Source: Modestobacter marinus (lineage in GTDB: Bacteria > Actinomycetota > Actinomycetes > Mycobacteriales > Geodermatophilaceae). From it: a stretch of DNA of 64,000 nucleotides. The translations under genes were made by a program, and so were the position numbers. The notes beneath the pieces were generated by a model. It did no database searches and was not told where the DNA came from. It was given only the letters and a program-made list of their open reading frames with translations. Positions 35,778 to 44,150 of the stretch are shown here, piece by piece (position 1 is the stretch's first letter; the number at the start of each line of letters is the position of its first letter). Location: NCBI RefSeq assembly GCF_019799945.1, contig NZ_JABGCH010000018.1, forward strand, positions 47,889-111,888. The letters are read 5' to 3'.

Positions 35778-37895
35778 GTGACGTTCCCAGGAGCAGGGCC
35801 GCAGACGGCGGAGCGCGCGGCCGGCAGCGGCGGCGCCGACGAGCCGCGCGAGACCTCCGGCGCCACCACGACCCTGCTCCTGAACTACGTGCGCGACCAC
35901 GCCGGTGAGGCCGCCGTCGCCGAGATCGTCCGGCGGTCGGGCGTCGGCACCACGGTCGAGGTCCTCGACGACCCGTCGCACTGGTGCAGCTACGACACCC
36001 GGGTGCGGCTGTTCGCCGCCGCCGTGGAGGTCCTCGGCGACCCCCAGGCGATGTTCAAGGTCGGCGCCGAGGCACTGCGGCACGGGCTGGGCGACGCCAT
36101 CGTGCTGCTCCTCCGGGCCCTGGGCTCGCCCCGGACGGTGTACCGCCAGCTCCCGCGCGCGGTCGCGAAGTTCACCACGACCTCGGTGATGGAGGTCGAG
36201 GAGCTGGGCCCCACCCACGCCACCATCGTGTACCGACTGCGCCCGGGGTACTCCCACTCGAGACTGGACTGCGACTACGCCCGCGGGCTCATCGGCGTCG
36301 TCCCCGCCGTCTTCGGCCTGCCACCGGCCCGCGTCGTGCACGACGAGTGCGAGTCGGACGGGCACTCCGCCTGCGCCTACCACCTCACCTGGGACCGACC
36401 GTCCCGGCTGCCCTGGCGGCGCCGGCGGCGGGCCAGCACCGACCTGGAACTCGCCGCGCTGCGGGGACAGCTGCAGGAGCTGCAGCAGGCCGCCACCGAC
36501 CTGGCGACCAGCGAGGACGCCGGCACCGCCGTCCGCCGGTTGGTCGAGCGAGCCGCGAGGGCCGTCCTGGCGCCGGCCTACCTCCTCGCTGTGCACGCCC
36601 CTGACGGGGGCGCGCCACTCGTCCAGAGCGCCGGCCTCGCCCTGGAGCGGGTGCCGGCGCTGGCCGCGGCGCTCCTGGCGGGCGAGGACATCGGTGAGCA
36701 CTCCGTGGTGGTACCGGTCGCCTCAGCCCGGCGCGTGCACGGTCGCCTTGCCGCGCTGTACGAGCCCGGTGCGCGCGGGATGGTCGACGAGCGCTCGATG
36801 CTCGCCGCCTATGCCGGGCACGCGGCCGCTGCGTTGGACCTGTTGATCGCCCTGGACGGGAGCCGCCGGGAGGCGTCCCGAGCCCGCGCGTTGCTCGACC
36901 TGGCTCATCAGCTCGCGGGCGCCACAGACGCCACTGCGGTGTGCGACGTCGTCGCGGACGCGCTGACCCGGGTCATCGGCAGCAGCAGCGCCTCGGTGAT
37001 GCTGTGGGACCCGGCCGAGGGTGTTCTGCAGGCCCGCGCCTCGGCGGGACTCGACCCGGACCGGGCGGCCGTGTTCGCTGCGGCCCGCTTGCAGGCCGAC
37101 GAGGTCCCCGAGGTGCTCAGCCTCGCCGGCGACCGGGCTCCACTCGTGCTCAATCCGGAGACGACGAGCCCCGCGCTGCGTCGGCTGCTGGACGTGCTGG
37201 ACATCGACGACGTGGCGGTCGTGCCGCTGGTCGTGGGGGACGCCTTCGTGGGCGTGGCCACCGCGGCGTGGGACAGCGGGCTGGTCCTCTCTGAGGACGG
37301 CGAGGTGGTCGCCCGGCTCCGCGGCGTCGCCGACCAGGCCGCCACCGCGCTGCAGAAGGCCGGCCTGCTCGATGCTGTGCGGCACCAGGCGCTGCACGAC
37401 CCGCTCACCGGGCTCCCCAACCGGGCGCTGTTCGGCGAGCGACTCAAGGCGGCCCTGGCGTCGGCGGACGAGACGGCTCACGTGGCCGTGCTGTTCTGCG
37501 ACCTGGACCGGTTCAAGGAGGTCAACGACACGCTCGGGCACGCCGCCGGTGACGAGCTGCTGCGCCGGGTGGCCGATCGGCTGCGCGGCGTGGTCCGCCC
37601 CGAGGACACCGTCGGCCGGCTCAGCGGCGACGAGTTCGCCATCGTGCTGCCCGGGTTGACCGGGACCGAGGTCGCCGCCGAGCTCGCGGCCCGGGTCGCC
37701 GGCATCTTCGAGCTGCCCTTCCGGCTGGAGGGCCGGGACGTGCGGGTCGACTGCAGTGTGGGCGTCGGCCTGCGGACCGGCGACCGGGGGACCGCCGAGC
37801 AGCTGCTGCGGTCCGCGGACGACGACATGTACCGGGTGAAGCGGACCCGCCGGTCGACCCGTTCCGAGGAGGTCGTGGCCGCGGGCACGGCCTGA
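35778..37895 (+). CDS. V4R-GAF-GAF-GGDEF diguanylate cyclase
   Basis: 705-aa sensor enzyme predicted to make cyclic di-GMP. Residues about 30-215 form a V4R-like domain ending in the cysteine pattern DECESDGHSACAYHLTW. Two GAF-like regions follow (about 240-350 and 365-520), then a GGDEF domain with HDPLTGLPNRALF and the active-site loop as SGDEF at 616-620, a tolerated variant. An RxxD inhibitory site (RPED, 607-610) lies five residues before it, so product inhibition is expected. The start is the first GTG after the MCP remnant and lacks a clear ribosome-binding site, so the true start is uncertain. Confidence 0.88.
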   Translation: MTFPGAGPQTAERAAGSGGADEPRETSGATTTLLLNYVRDHAGEAAVAEIVRRSGVGTTVEVLDDPSHWCSYDTRVRLFAAAVEVLGDPQAMFKVGAEALRHGLGDAIVLLLRALGSPRTVYRQLPRAVAKFTTTSVMEVEELGPTHATIVYRLRPGYSHSRLDCDYARGLIGVVPAVFGLPPARVVHDECESDGHSACAYHLTWDRPSRLPWRRRRRASTDLELAALRGQLQELQQAATDLATSEDAGTAVRRLVERAARAVLAPAYLLAVHAPDGGAPLVQSAGLALERVPALAAALLAGEDIGEHSVVVPVASARRVHGRLAALYEPGARGMVDERSMLAAYAGHAAAALDLLIALDGSRREASRARALLDLAHQLAGATDATAVCDVVADALTRVIGSSSASVMLWDPAEGVLQARASAGLDPDRAAVFAAARLQADEVPEVLSLAGDRAPLVLNPETTSPALRRLLDVLDIDDVAVVPLVVGDAFVGVATAAWDSGLVLSEDGEVVARLRGVADQAATALQKAGLLDAVRHQALHDPLTGLPNRALFGERLKAALASADETAHVAVLFCDLDRFKEVNDTLGHAAGDELLRRVADRLRGVVRPEDTVGRLSGDEFAIVLPGLTGTEVAAELAARVAGIFELPFRLEGRDVRVDCSVGVGLRTGDRGTAEQLLRSADDDMYRVKRTRRSTRSEEVVAAGTA

Positions 37896-37943
37896 CGCCC
37901 GACACCCGGCCTGCGGCGACACCGCGGTCCGGGCGGGTGGCCC

Positions 37944-38894
37944 TCAGCCGGTGAGCTCGCTGGGCACGGTGATCACGTCGACCATCGCGCCGTTGCGGAC
38001 GACGGTCACCGGCAGCGGCTCTCCGATCGCCTCGGCGAACAGCAGCCGCTGCAGGCTCTGCGCCGAGGCCACCGGCGCCCGCCCGGCCCAGAGCACCAGG
38101 TCCCCGGCCTTGAGCCCGGCCCGGTCGGCCGGCGACCCGGCGATCACGTCGAGCACCTGCAGGCCGCGGCGCTGCCCGGTCCGGGTGGCCAGGTCGGCCG
38201 GTAAGGGCACCGGACTGCTCACCAGCCCCAGGTAGGCGCGCCGCACCCGGCCGTCGCGCAGCAGCGTCTGCACGATCCGCCGGCTGGTGTCGTTGATCGG
38301 CACGGCGAGCCCCAGCCCCCACCCGGCGACGGCGGTGTTGATGCCGACCACCCGGCTCTGCGCGTCGGCCAGCGCCCCGCCGGAGTTACCCGGGTTCAGC
38401 GCCGCGTCGGTCTGGATGACGTCCTCGACCACGCGCGCCGTCCGCCCGTCGCGGGTGGGCAGCGAGCGGCCCAGCGCGCTGACCACCCCGGCGGTCACCG
38501 AGCCGGCCAGCCCGAAGGGGTTGCCGACGGCGACCACCAGCTGCCCGACCCGCAACGTGGCCGCGTCGCCGAGCGTGGCCGGCGGTGGGGTGGCGCCGCG
38601 GGCCCGCACCACGGCGAGGTCGGACAGCGGGTCGGCCCCGACCACGACGACCGGCGCGCTCGAACCGTCGCTGAACACCGCCCGCCCGCCCGTGGCCCGC
38701 GCGACGACGTGCGCGTTGGTGAGCAGCAGGCCGTCGTCGCTCACCACGACACCCGATCCGGCGCCGCCGCGGCCACCGGGCCCGCTGACCTCGAGCGCGG
38801 CCACGTGCGGTGCCAGCTCGGCGGCCACCGTGGTGACCACCCGCGAGTAGGCGTCCAACGCGGACCCGGTGTCCTGCTCGTCGGCCGGGCTCAT
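37944..38894 (-). CDS. HtrA/DegP-like S1C serine protease with PDZ domain
   Basis: 316-aa trypsin-like protease. The triad is H62 (TNAHVV), D92 (SDLAVV) and S171 (NPGNSGGA), with a C-terminal PDZ domain (about 225-310, GLQVLDVIAGSPADRAGLKAGDLVLWAG). No signal peptide or transmembrane anchor is visible, unlike most HtrA proteins, so it may be cytosolic. ATG 38894 has a GGGGGG run upstream; a GTG at 38903 lies too close to that run. It is convergent with the V4R diguanylate cyclase gene. Confidence 0.9.
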   Translation of the reverse strand: MSPADEQDTGSALDAYSRVVTTVAAELAPHVAALEVSGPGGRGGAGSGVVVSDDGLLLTNAHVVARATGGRAVFSDGSSAPVVVVGADPLSDLAVVRARGATPPPATLGDAATLRVGQLVVAVGNPFGLAGSVTAGVVSALGRSLPTRDGRTARVVEDVIQTDAALNPGNSGGALADAQSRVVGINTAVAGWGLGLAVPINDTSRRIVQTLLRDGRVRRAYLGLVSSPVPLPADLATRTGQRRGLQVLDVIAGSPADRAGLKAGDLVLWAGRAPVASAQSLQRLLFAEAIGEPLPVTVVRNGAMVDVITVPSELTG

Positions 38895-38993
38895 CGGCGC
38901 CACCCCCCTGATTACGCAGTTACGGCTCCAGTGAACGCCCGGGCCGGCCCGGGTGCGAGGGGATGCCGTCCGCCCTCCGCGAACGGCCGGCGG

Positions 38994-39527
38994 TCAGCCC
39001 ATCGTCTTCTGCCCGTCGATCGTCTCCCGCAGGATGTCGGCGTGCCCCGCGTGCTGGGCGGTCTCCGCCATGACGTGCAGCAGCACCCGCCGCGCCGACC
39101 AGCGGGCACCGGGCGGGAACCACGGCGCCTCGGGCAGCGGCTGCGAGGTGTCCAGGTCGGGCAGGGTCCGCACCAGATCGTCGGTGCGCTCGGCGACCTC
39201 CCGGTACCGGTCCAGCAGCTCGGCCAGGGTCTCGCCGTCGGTCATCCGGAAGGCGTCGGCCCAGTCCGCCATGCTCGCCTCGTCGGTGCCGCCCATCGCC
39301 GACGGGCCGTGCAGCAGGAACTCGATCCACTGCCGCTCGGTGACGGCCACGTGCTTGATCAGCCCGCCAAGCGTGAGCTCGCTGGCGGTGGGGCGCTGCG
39401 CGGCCTGCTCGTCGGTGAGCCCCTGCACCGTGTAGGTGAGGAACCAGCGGTGCCGGCCGAGGGACTCGAGCAGGTCGGCGCGTTCACCGGTGGGCGCGGC
39501 CGGCGGGGTGGTCGGGGAACTGGTCAC
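38994..39527 (-). CDS. DinB-like (DUF664) four-helix protein
   Basis: 177-aa protein of the DinB/YfiT fold. Three histidines for metal binding occur in the expected helices (LIKHVAVTERQW, then HVMAETAQHAGHADILRE). Related proteins act as thiol-dependent transferases in bacillithiol- or mycothiol-using organisms, so a mycothiol S-transferase-like role is possible but unproven. GTG 39527 is preceded by GAGGAGG. It lies upstream of the S1C protease on the same strand with a 99-bp gap. Confidence 0.85.
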   Translation of the reverse strand: MTSSPTTPPAAPTGERADLLESLGRHRWFLTYTVQGLTDEQAAQRPTASELTLGGLIKHVAVTERQWIEFLLHGPSAMGGTDEASMADWADAFRMTDGETLAELLDRYREVAERTDDLVRTLPDLDTSQPLPEAPWFPPGARWSARRVLLHVMAETAQHAGHADILRETIDGQKTMG

Positions 39528-39680
39528 GAGGTCCTCCTCGAGGTCGGGAGGCGGAGGCTAGGACGGGCCACCGACGGTCCGCCGGAACCTGCGGAGAGGC
39601 GTCACCGGCTGCGTCGGCCCGGCGGCTCAGCGCTGCGCCGGCTCCGGCATCGTCCGGGGCGGAGCGGGTAGCGGCCGGGC

Positions 39681-40490
39681 ATGACCGACAGCAGCCAGCA
39701 GCGCGTCACCGTCGTCACCGGGTCGGAGTCGGGCATCGGCCGGGCCATCGCCGTCGCCCTCGCCGAGCAGGGACACGACATTGGGGTCACCTGGTACCGG
39801 GACCGGGCGATGGGGGAGCAGACCGCCGAGCTGGTCCGCCGCGCGGGCCGCCGCGCCGAGCTGCGGCACCTGGACCTCACCCAGCTGCCCGGCGCCGCCG
39901 ATGTCGTCGACGAGCTGGCCGACGCGCTCGGGGGCATCGACGTCCTGGTCAACGACGCCGGGACGGGGCACGCGTCGACCGTCCTGGACACCGACTACGC
40001 GACCTGGCGGGAGGTGCTGGCCACCGACCTGGACGGCGCGTTCCTCTGCCTGCAGCGGGCGGCGCGGCGCATGGTCGCCGCCGGTCGTGGCGGCCGGATC
40101 ATCAACATCACCAGCGTGCACGAGCACCAGCCGCGGGTCGGCACCGCCGCCTACTGCGCGGCCAAGGGCGGGCTCGGGCTGCTCACGAAGGTGGCCGCCC
40201 TGGAGCTCGGCGAGCACGGGATCACCGTCAACGCGGTGGCGCCGGGGGAGATCGCCACCGCGATGACCGGCCAGGAGGACGAGGACCCGACCGCGCCCGG
40301 CCACGAGCGCCCCGGCATCCCGATCCCGCGCCCGGGCGACGCCCGCGAGGTGGCCGCCGTCGTGGCCTTCCTCGCCTCACCCGCGGCCGCCTACGTCACC
40401 GGCGCCTCCTGGGTCGTGGACGGCGGGATGCTGAACATGGGCCCGCAGGCCGGCTCGCACCTGGAGTCGTCCGACTGGCGCCGTCCCTGA
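39681..40490 (+). CDS. SDR-family oxidoreductase
   Basis: 269-aa classical short-chain dehydrogenase: cofactor motif TGSESGIG (13-20), NDAG (91-94), catalytic S145, Y158 and K162 (YCAAK), and the C-terminal VTGASWVVDGGM. It reduces or oxidises a carbonyl/hydroxyl group using NAD(P); residues after beta-2 (WYRDR) suggest NADP preference. Substrate unknown. Closest in style to the actinobacterial sugar or 3-oxoacyl reductase-like SDRs. Confidence 0.9.
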   Translation: MTDSSQQRVTVVTGSESGIGRAIAVALAEQGHDIGVTWYRDRAMGEQTAELVRRAGRRAELRHLDLTQLPGAADVVDELADALGGIDVLVNDAGTGHASTVLDTDYATWREVLATDLDGAFLCLQRAARRMVAAGRGGRIINITSVHEHQPRVGTAAYCAAKGGLGLLTKVAALELGEHGITVNAVAPGEIATAMTGQEDEDPTAPGHERPGIPIPRPGDAREVAAVVAFLASPAAAYVTGASWVVDGGMLNMGPQAGSHLESSDWRRP

Positions 40491-40713
40491 TCCTCCGCCG
40501 GCCACCTCGGCCGGCACCTCCAGCTGGTCCAGGCGGTCTCCCGCATCCGGCCGGCCGCCGGCCACCGCCCGCTGCAGCTCGAACGCCGTCCGGAGCTCCG
40601 CGGACCAGCCCGGCGCCCATCCGCGCTTCCGGGACGCCCGGGTCGCAGGGGGCCCGCAGCAGTCGGACGGCGGTGGCCACGGGAGCAGTGTGCCGGGGTC
40701 GGCGTCGGGCACC
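40491..40713. other. intergenic region, possible decayed coding trace
   Basis: About 220 bases between the SDR and coiled-coil genes. On the minus strand one frame (about 40500-40700, containing ELRTAFELQRAVAGGRP) has strong GC at third positions, as in coding DNA, but it runs into the antisense of the SDR gene and resembles no family I know. No gene is called. Confidence 0.3.
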
Positions 40714-41652
40714 ATGGCGGCCGTGGACCTCTCCGACGTCGCCGACGAGCTCTACGCGGTGCCACCGGACGAGTTCATCGCCGCGCGCTCCGCGGCCCGG
40801 GACCGGGCGAAGGCCGAGGGCGACAAGGAGCTGGCCAAGGCCATCGCGGCCCTGCCCAAGCCGACCACGGCGGCCTGGGTGGGCAATCTGCTCGCCCGCC
40901 GCCAGCCCGAGGAGGTCGGCCAGCTGGTGGAGCTGGGGGAGCTGCTGCGCCAGGCCACCGCGAACCTGTCCGGGGAGCAGCTGCGGGAGCTGGGCCGGCA
41001 GCGCAACCAGGTGGTCGCCGCCCTGACCCGGCAGGCCCGGGCGCTGGCGCACCAGGCAGGGCACGACGTCAGCAGCGCGGTCGCCGAGCAGGTCGAGGAG
41101 ACGTTGCGCGCGGCGATCGCCGACCCGGACGCCGGCGCCGCCCTGCGGGAGGGACGGCTCACCTCGTCGTTGAGCTACACCGGGATCGGGCCGGTCGACC
41201 TCGACGGCGCGGTGGCCACGCCGCTGCGCCCCGCCGCCGCCCCCACGGCGCCCGCCCGCCCGAGGAGACCGGGCCGAGAGGACGACGCCGCGGCCCGTCA
41301 GGAGGCGGAGGAGCGGCGGCGGCGGGAAGAGGCCGAGCGCCGGCGGCGCGAGGCCGAGCAGGCGCGGCGGGACGCCGACGAAGCGGCCGCCCGCGCCCGG
41401 GACGCCGCGGCGGCGGCCGAGGCGGCGGAGCAGCAGCTGGCCGCGGCCGCCGAGAAGCGCGACCGGTTGCGCGCCCGGGTCGAGGAGCTGACCGAGGAGC
41501 TGCAGCGGGCGGAGCGGCAGGCCGGCGCGGCGTCCGGGGACGTGCACGCGGCCGAGAAGCGCCGGGACGCCGCCGTCCGGCGCTCGGCCACGGCGGCCGC
41601 GATCAGCGAACGGGCCGCCGCCCGCGCGGAGCGGCTGGCCGACGACGCCTGA
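40714..41652 (+). CDS. coiled-coil protein of unknown function
   Basis: 312-aa protein. The N-terminal 150 residues are helical and globular (DLSDVADELYAVPPDEFIAARSAARDRAK ... LPKPTTAAWVGNLL), a pattern seen in uncharacterised actinobacterial proteins. Residues about 190-300 form a long Ala/Glu/Arg coiled coil of EAERRRREAEQ type. No catalytic motif. ATG 40714 is used; an earlier GTG at 40690 would add eight residues. Function unknown. Confidence 0.75.
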   Translation: MAAVDLSDVADELYAVPPDEFIAARSAARDRAKAEGDKELAKAIAALPKPTTAAWVGNLLARRQPEEVGQLVELGELLRQATANLSGEQLRELGRQRNQVVAALTRQARALAHQAGHDVSSAVAEQVEETLRAAIADPDAGAALREGRLTSSLSYTGIGPVDLDGAVATPLRPAAAPTAPARPRRPGREDDAAARQEAEERRRREEAERRRREAEQARRDADEAAARARDAAAAAEAAEQQLAAAAEKRDRLRARVEELTEELQRAERQAGAASGDVHAAEKRRDAAVRRSATAAAISERAAARAERLADDA

Positions 41653-41655
41653 GCG

Positions 41656-42615
41656 TCACGACCGGCCAGGAGCCGCCCGGCGCCCCCGCTTGGAGGAGTA
41701 GAGCTCCTCGTCGGCCCGCTGCAGCAGGGTGGTGAGCGTGTCGCCGGGGCCGGCGGTCGCCGCCCCCACCGACCAGCCGATCGGCGCGGTGTCCGGGTCC
41801 AGCCGGCCCAGCACCTCCCGGGCGCCGGCCAGGTCGGTGCCGGGCAGGCAGACCACGAACTCGTCGCCGCCGTGCCGGCCCAGCAGGTCCGAGGTGCGCA
41901 ACCGCCGGGTCCAGTGCGCGGCGAGGTCCCGCAGCACCCGGTCGCCGGCGCCGTGCCCGTCGCGGTCGTTGACGACCTTGAAGTCGTCGAGGTCCAGGAC
42001 GGCGATGCTCAGCGGCTCCCCGCTGCGCCCCGCCCGGGCCAGGCTGCGCCGCGCCTCGGCCTCCCAGGCGCGCCGGTTCGCCAGCCCGGTGAGCGGGTCG
42101 GTGGAGGCGTCGGCCCGCAGCCGGGCGCTGAGCCGGACCTGCGCCTCGGTGAGCACGGCCGTCGTCAGCGCCGCGATCGACCAGGGCAGCAGCACCCGGT
42201 CCGGCGGGGCGGCGGCGACACCGGCGGTGACCAGCAGGACGGCGCCCGCCGCGTGCGCGCGGGCCGCGGCTGCGGAGCAGAAGTGCGCGGCGTAGAGGCC
42301 GAGCGCGATCAGGACCGGGCCGAGCCCGACGACGCCGGCGGCGGTGACCGACCGGGAGGCGAGCAGGGCCACCAGGACGGCGACCAGCAGCTGAGCGCCG
42401 TGCAGCAGGACGGCCGGGACCTGCGGGCCGGCGGCCCACAACGCGGCACCGACGGTCAGCCCGGTTCCCGCCAGCCCGGCGAGCAGCCCGACCGGGGTGT
42501 CCGGGGCCAGCGGTGCCAGGGCGCCGAGCAGGCAGGAGGCGCCACTGAGCCCGTACAGCCACGCCAGCAGCGCGACCCGTGCCGGCACCCTGCGCGGCAG
42601 CTCCACCTCGTCCAT
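41656..42615 (-). CDS. membrane-bound GGDEF diguanylate cyclase
   Basis: 319-aa protein with about five to six transmembrane helices in residues 12-155 and a cytoplasmic GGDEF domain from about 170. The active loop GGDEF is intact at 249-253 and an RxxD inhibitory site (RTSD, 240-243) stands five residues before it, so active c-di-GMP synthesis with product feedback is expected. ATG 42615 is the start. It is the second diguanylate cyclase within 7 kb. It is convergent with the coiled-coil gene, 3 bases apart. Confidence 0.92.
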   Translation of the reverse strand: MDEVELPRRVPARVALLAWLYGLSGASCLLGALAPLAPDTPVGLLAGLAGTGLTVGAALWAAGPQVPAVLLHGAQLLVAVLVALLASRSVTAAGVVGLGPVLIALGLYAAHFCSAAAARAHAAGAVLLVTAGVAAAPPDRVLLPWSIAALTTAVLTEAQVRLSARLRADASTDPLTGLANRRAWEAEARRSLARAGRSGEPLSIAVLDLDDFKVVNDRDGHGAGDRVLRDLAAHWTRRLRTSDLLGRHGGDEFVVCLPGTDLAGAREVLGRLDPDTAPIGWSVGAATAGPGDTLTTLLQRADEELYSSKRGRRAAPGRS

Positions 42616-42697
42616 GTCGAAGCGGTGGATCGGCCGGTCCGGTGGGGTCCTGCACGACCAGGGCGAGGCCGTGACCCGATGGGGTGTCCCGCGGTGG

Positions 42698-43978
42698 TCA
42701 GGCGACCGCGCGCTCCCGCCGGACCTGGGTCACCGCCAGGGCCAGCGCGCCCAGCGCACCCACGATCGCGAAGACGTAGAAGCCCCACGGGAAGGCGATG
42801 CCGGCGGCGAGCAGGGTGCCGCCGACCACCGGGCCGGTGATCGCGCCGACCCGGCCGACCCCGGCCGCCCAGCCCAGCGCGGTGGCGCGGACGTGCGGCG
42901 GGTGGTTGCTGCTGGTGAAGGCGTACACGAGCACCTGGGCGCTGAACACGAAGCAGCCGGTCAGGAAGGTCATGAGGTAGATGCCGGCGAGCGGCAGCCG
43001 GACCGACAGCAGGGCCAGGAACACCGCGCCGGCCGCGAACCAGGCGATGCCCGCGGTGCGCGAGCCGATCCGCTCGGCGACCCGGCCGGCGACCAGCAGC
43101 CCGGCGATCGCACCGAGGTTGAGCACCAGCAGGAAGGCCAGCGCGGCGCCGAGCTCGTAGTCGGCCTCCCGCATGATCGTCGGCAGCCAGCTGTTGAGGC
43201 CGTACACGAGCAGCAGGCCCATGAATGACGTCACGCCGATGGCCAGCGTCGTGCGCAGCCGGCCCTCGGTGAACAGCGTCCGGATCGTCGCCGTCGCCCC
43301 GGTGGGCGCGTGAGGGGCCGCCTCCAGGTCCAGCCCGTACCGGGTCGCGATCCGCTCGGCCTCGGGGCGGCGGTCGTGGGAGACCAGGTAGGCCGGGGAC
43401 TCCGGCAGGTGCCGCAGCATGAGCGGCACGACCACCAGGGCGGGCGCGGCCCCGATGACGAACATCCAGCGCCAACCGAGCGGCTCGACGACGACGATCG
43501 CCAGCGCGGCGGTGAGCACGGCCCCGACGTGGTAGCCGGTCATCATCGTCGTGGTCGCCCGCCCGGCGGCCCGCCGGGTGAACTCGTTGACCAGCGCGAT
43601 CGCCGTCGGCAGGCAGCCGCCCAGACCGATGCCGGCCAGGAAGCGCAGCACCCCGAAGACCCCCGCGTTGGGCGCCAGCGCGCACAGCAGGGTGAACAGC
43701 GAGAAGGACGTCACCGCGCCGATGAGCGCCTTGCGCCGGCCCACGATGTCGGTGAGCGCGCCGATGGTGATCGCGCCGATCGTCATGCCGACCAGGCCGA
43801 TCGTGACGACGAACGTCGCGCCGCTGTCGCTGAGCGCCCACTCCTCGGGCGTGCGCAGCGCCGGGACGACGGTGCCCACGACCACGAGGTCGAAGCCGTC
43901 GAGCAGCACGGCCGTCCAGCACAGCGCGGCCACCCACCCGGTGGCGCGCTCGCTGACGGCGGAAGGGGGAGTGGCCAC
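42698..43978 (-). CDS. MFS transporter, aromatic acid:H+ symporter type
   Basis: 426-aa 12-helix transporter resembling the AAHS group (PcaK/BenK/MhpT). It has LDGFDLVVVGTVVPAL in helix 1, where the DGxD motif is characteristic of this group, and DIVGRRKALIG in the loop between helices 2 and 3. It probably imports benzoate-type acids. GTG 43978 has an AGGAGG site about 10 nt upstream. It is divergent from a benzaldehyde dehydrogenase-like gene, which supports a role in aromatic metabolism. Confidence 0.88.
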   Translation of the reverse strand: MATPPSAVSERATGWVAALCWTAVLLDGFDLVVVGTVVPALRTPEEWALSDSGATFVVTIGLVGMTIGAITIGALTDIVGRRKALIGAVTSFSLFTLLCALAPNAGVFGVLRFLAGIGLGGCLPTAIALVNEFTRRAAGRATTTMMTGYHVGAVLTAALAIVVVEPLGWRWMFVIGAAPALVVVPLMLRHLPESPAYLVSHDRRPEAERIATRYGLDLEAAPHAPTGATATIRTLFTEGRLRTTLAIGVTSFMGLLLVYGLNSWLPTIMREADYELGAALAFLLVLNLGAIAGLLVAGRVAERIGSRTAGIAWFAAGAVFLALLSVRLPLAGIYLMTFLTGCFVFSAQVLVYAFTSSNHPPHVRATALGWAAGVGRVGAITGPVVGGTLLAAGIAFPWGFYVFAIVGALGALALAVTQVRRERAVA

Positions 43979-44150
43979 GGTGCGATGCCTCCTGGCGGGC
44001 GTCTGTGCGGTCCGGTCCGAAGATCGACAGTAGGGGTCCCCGGGGGGCCCCGCCTGCTGGTCGTTCCTGCTGACCACAATGGCGGCCGGACCCGGGGCCG
44101 CCGCCGTGGCAGGTGCCGGGGACCACGAGGCAGCGAGGAGACGAGGACAC

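Noticed and set aside
40491-40713. A minus-strand gene in the gap before the coiled-coil gene
   Set aside because: Coding-like base bias, but no start with a ribosome-binding site, no stop before the SDR antisense and no recognisable family.
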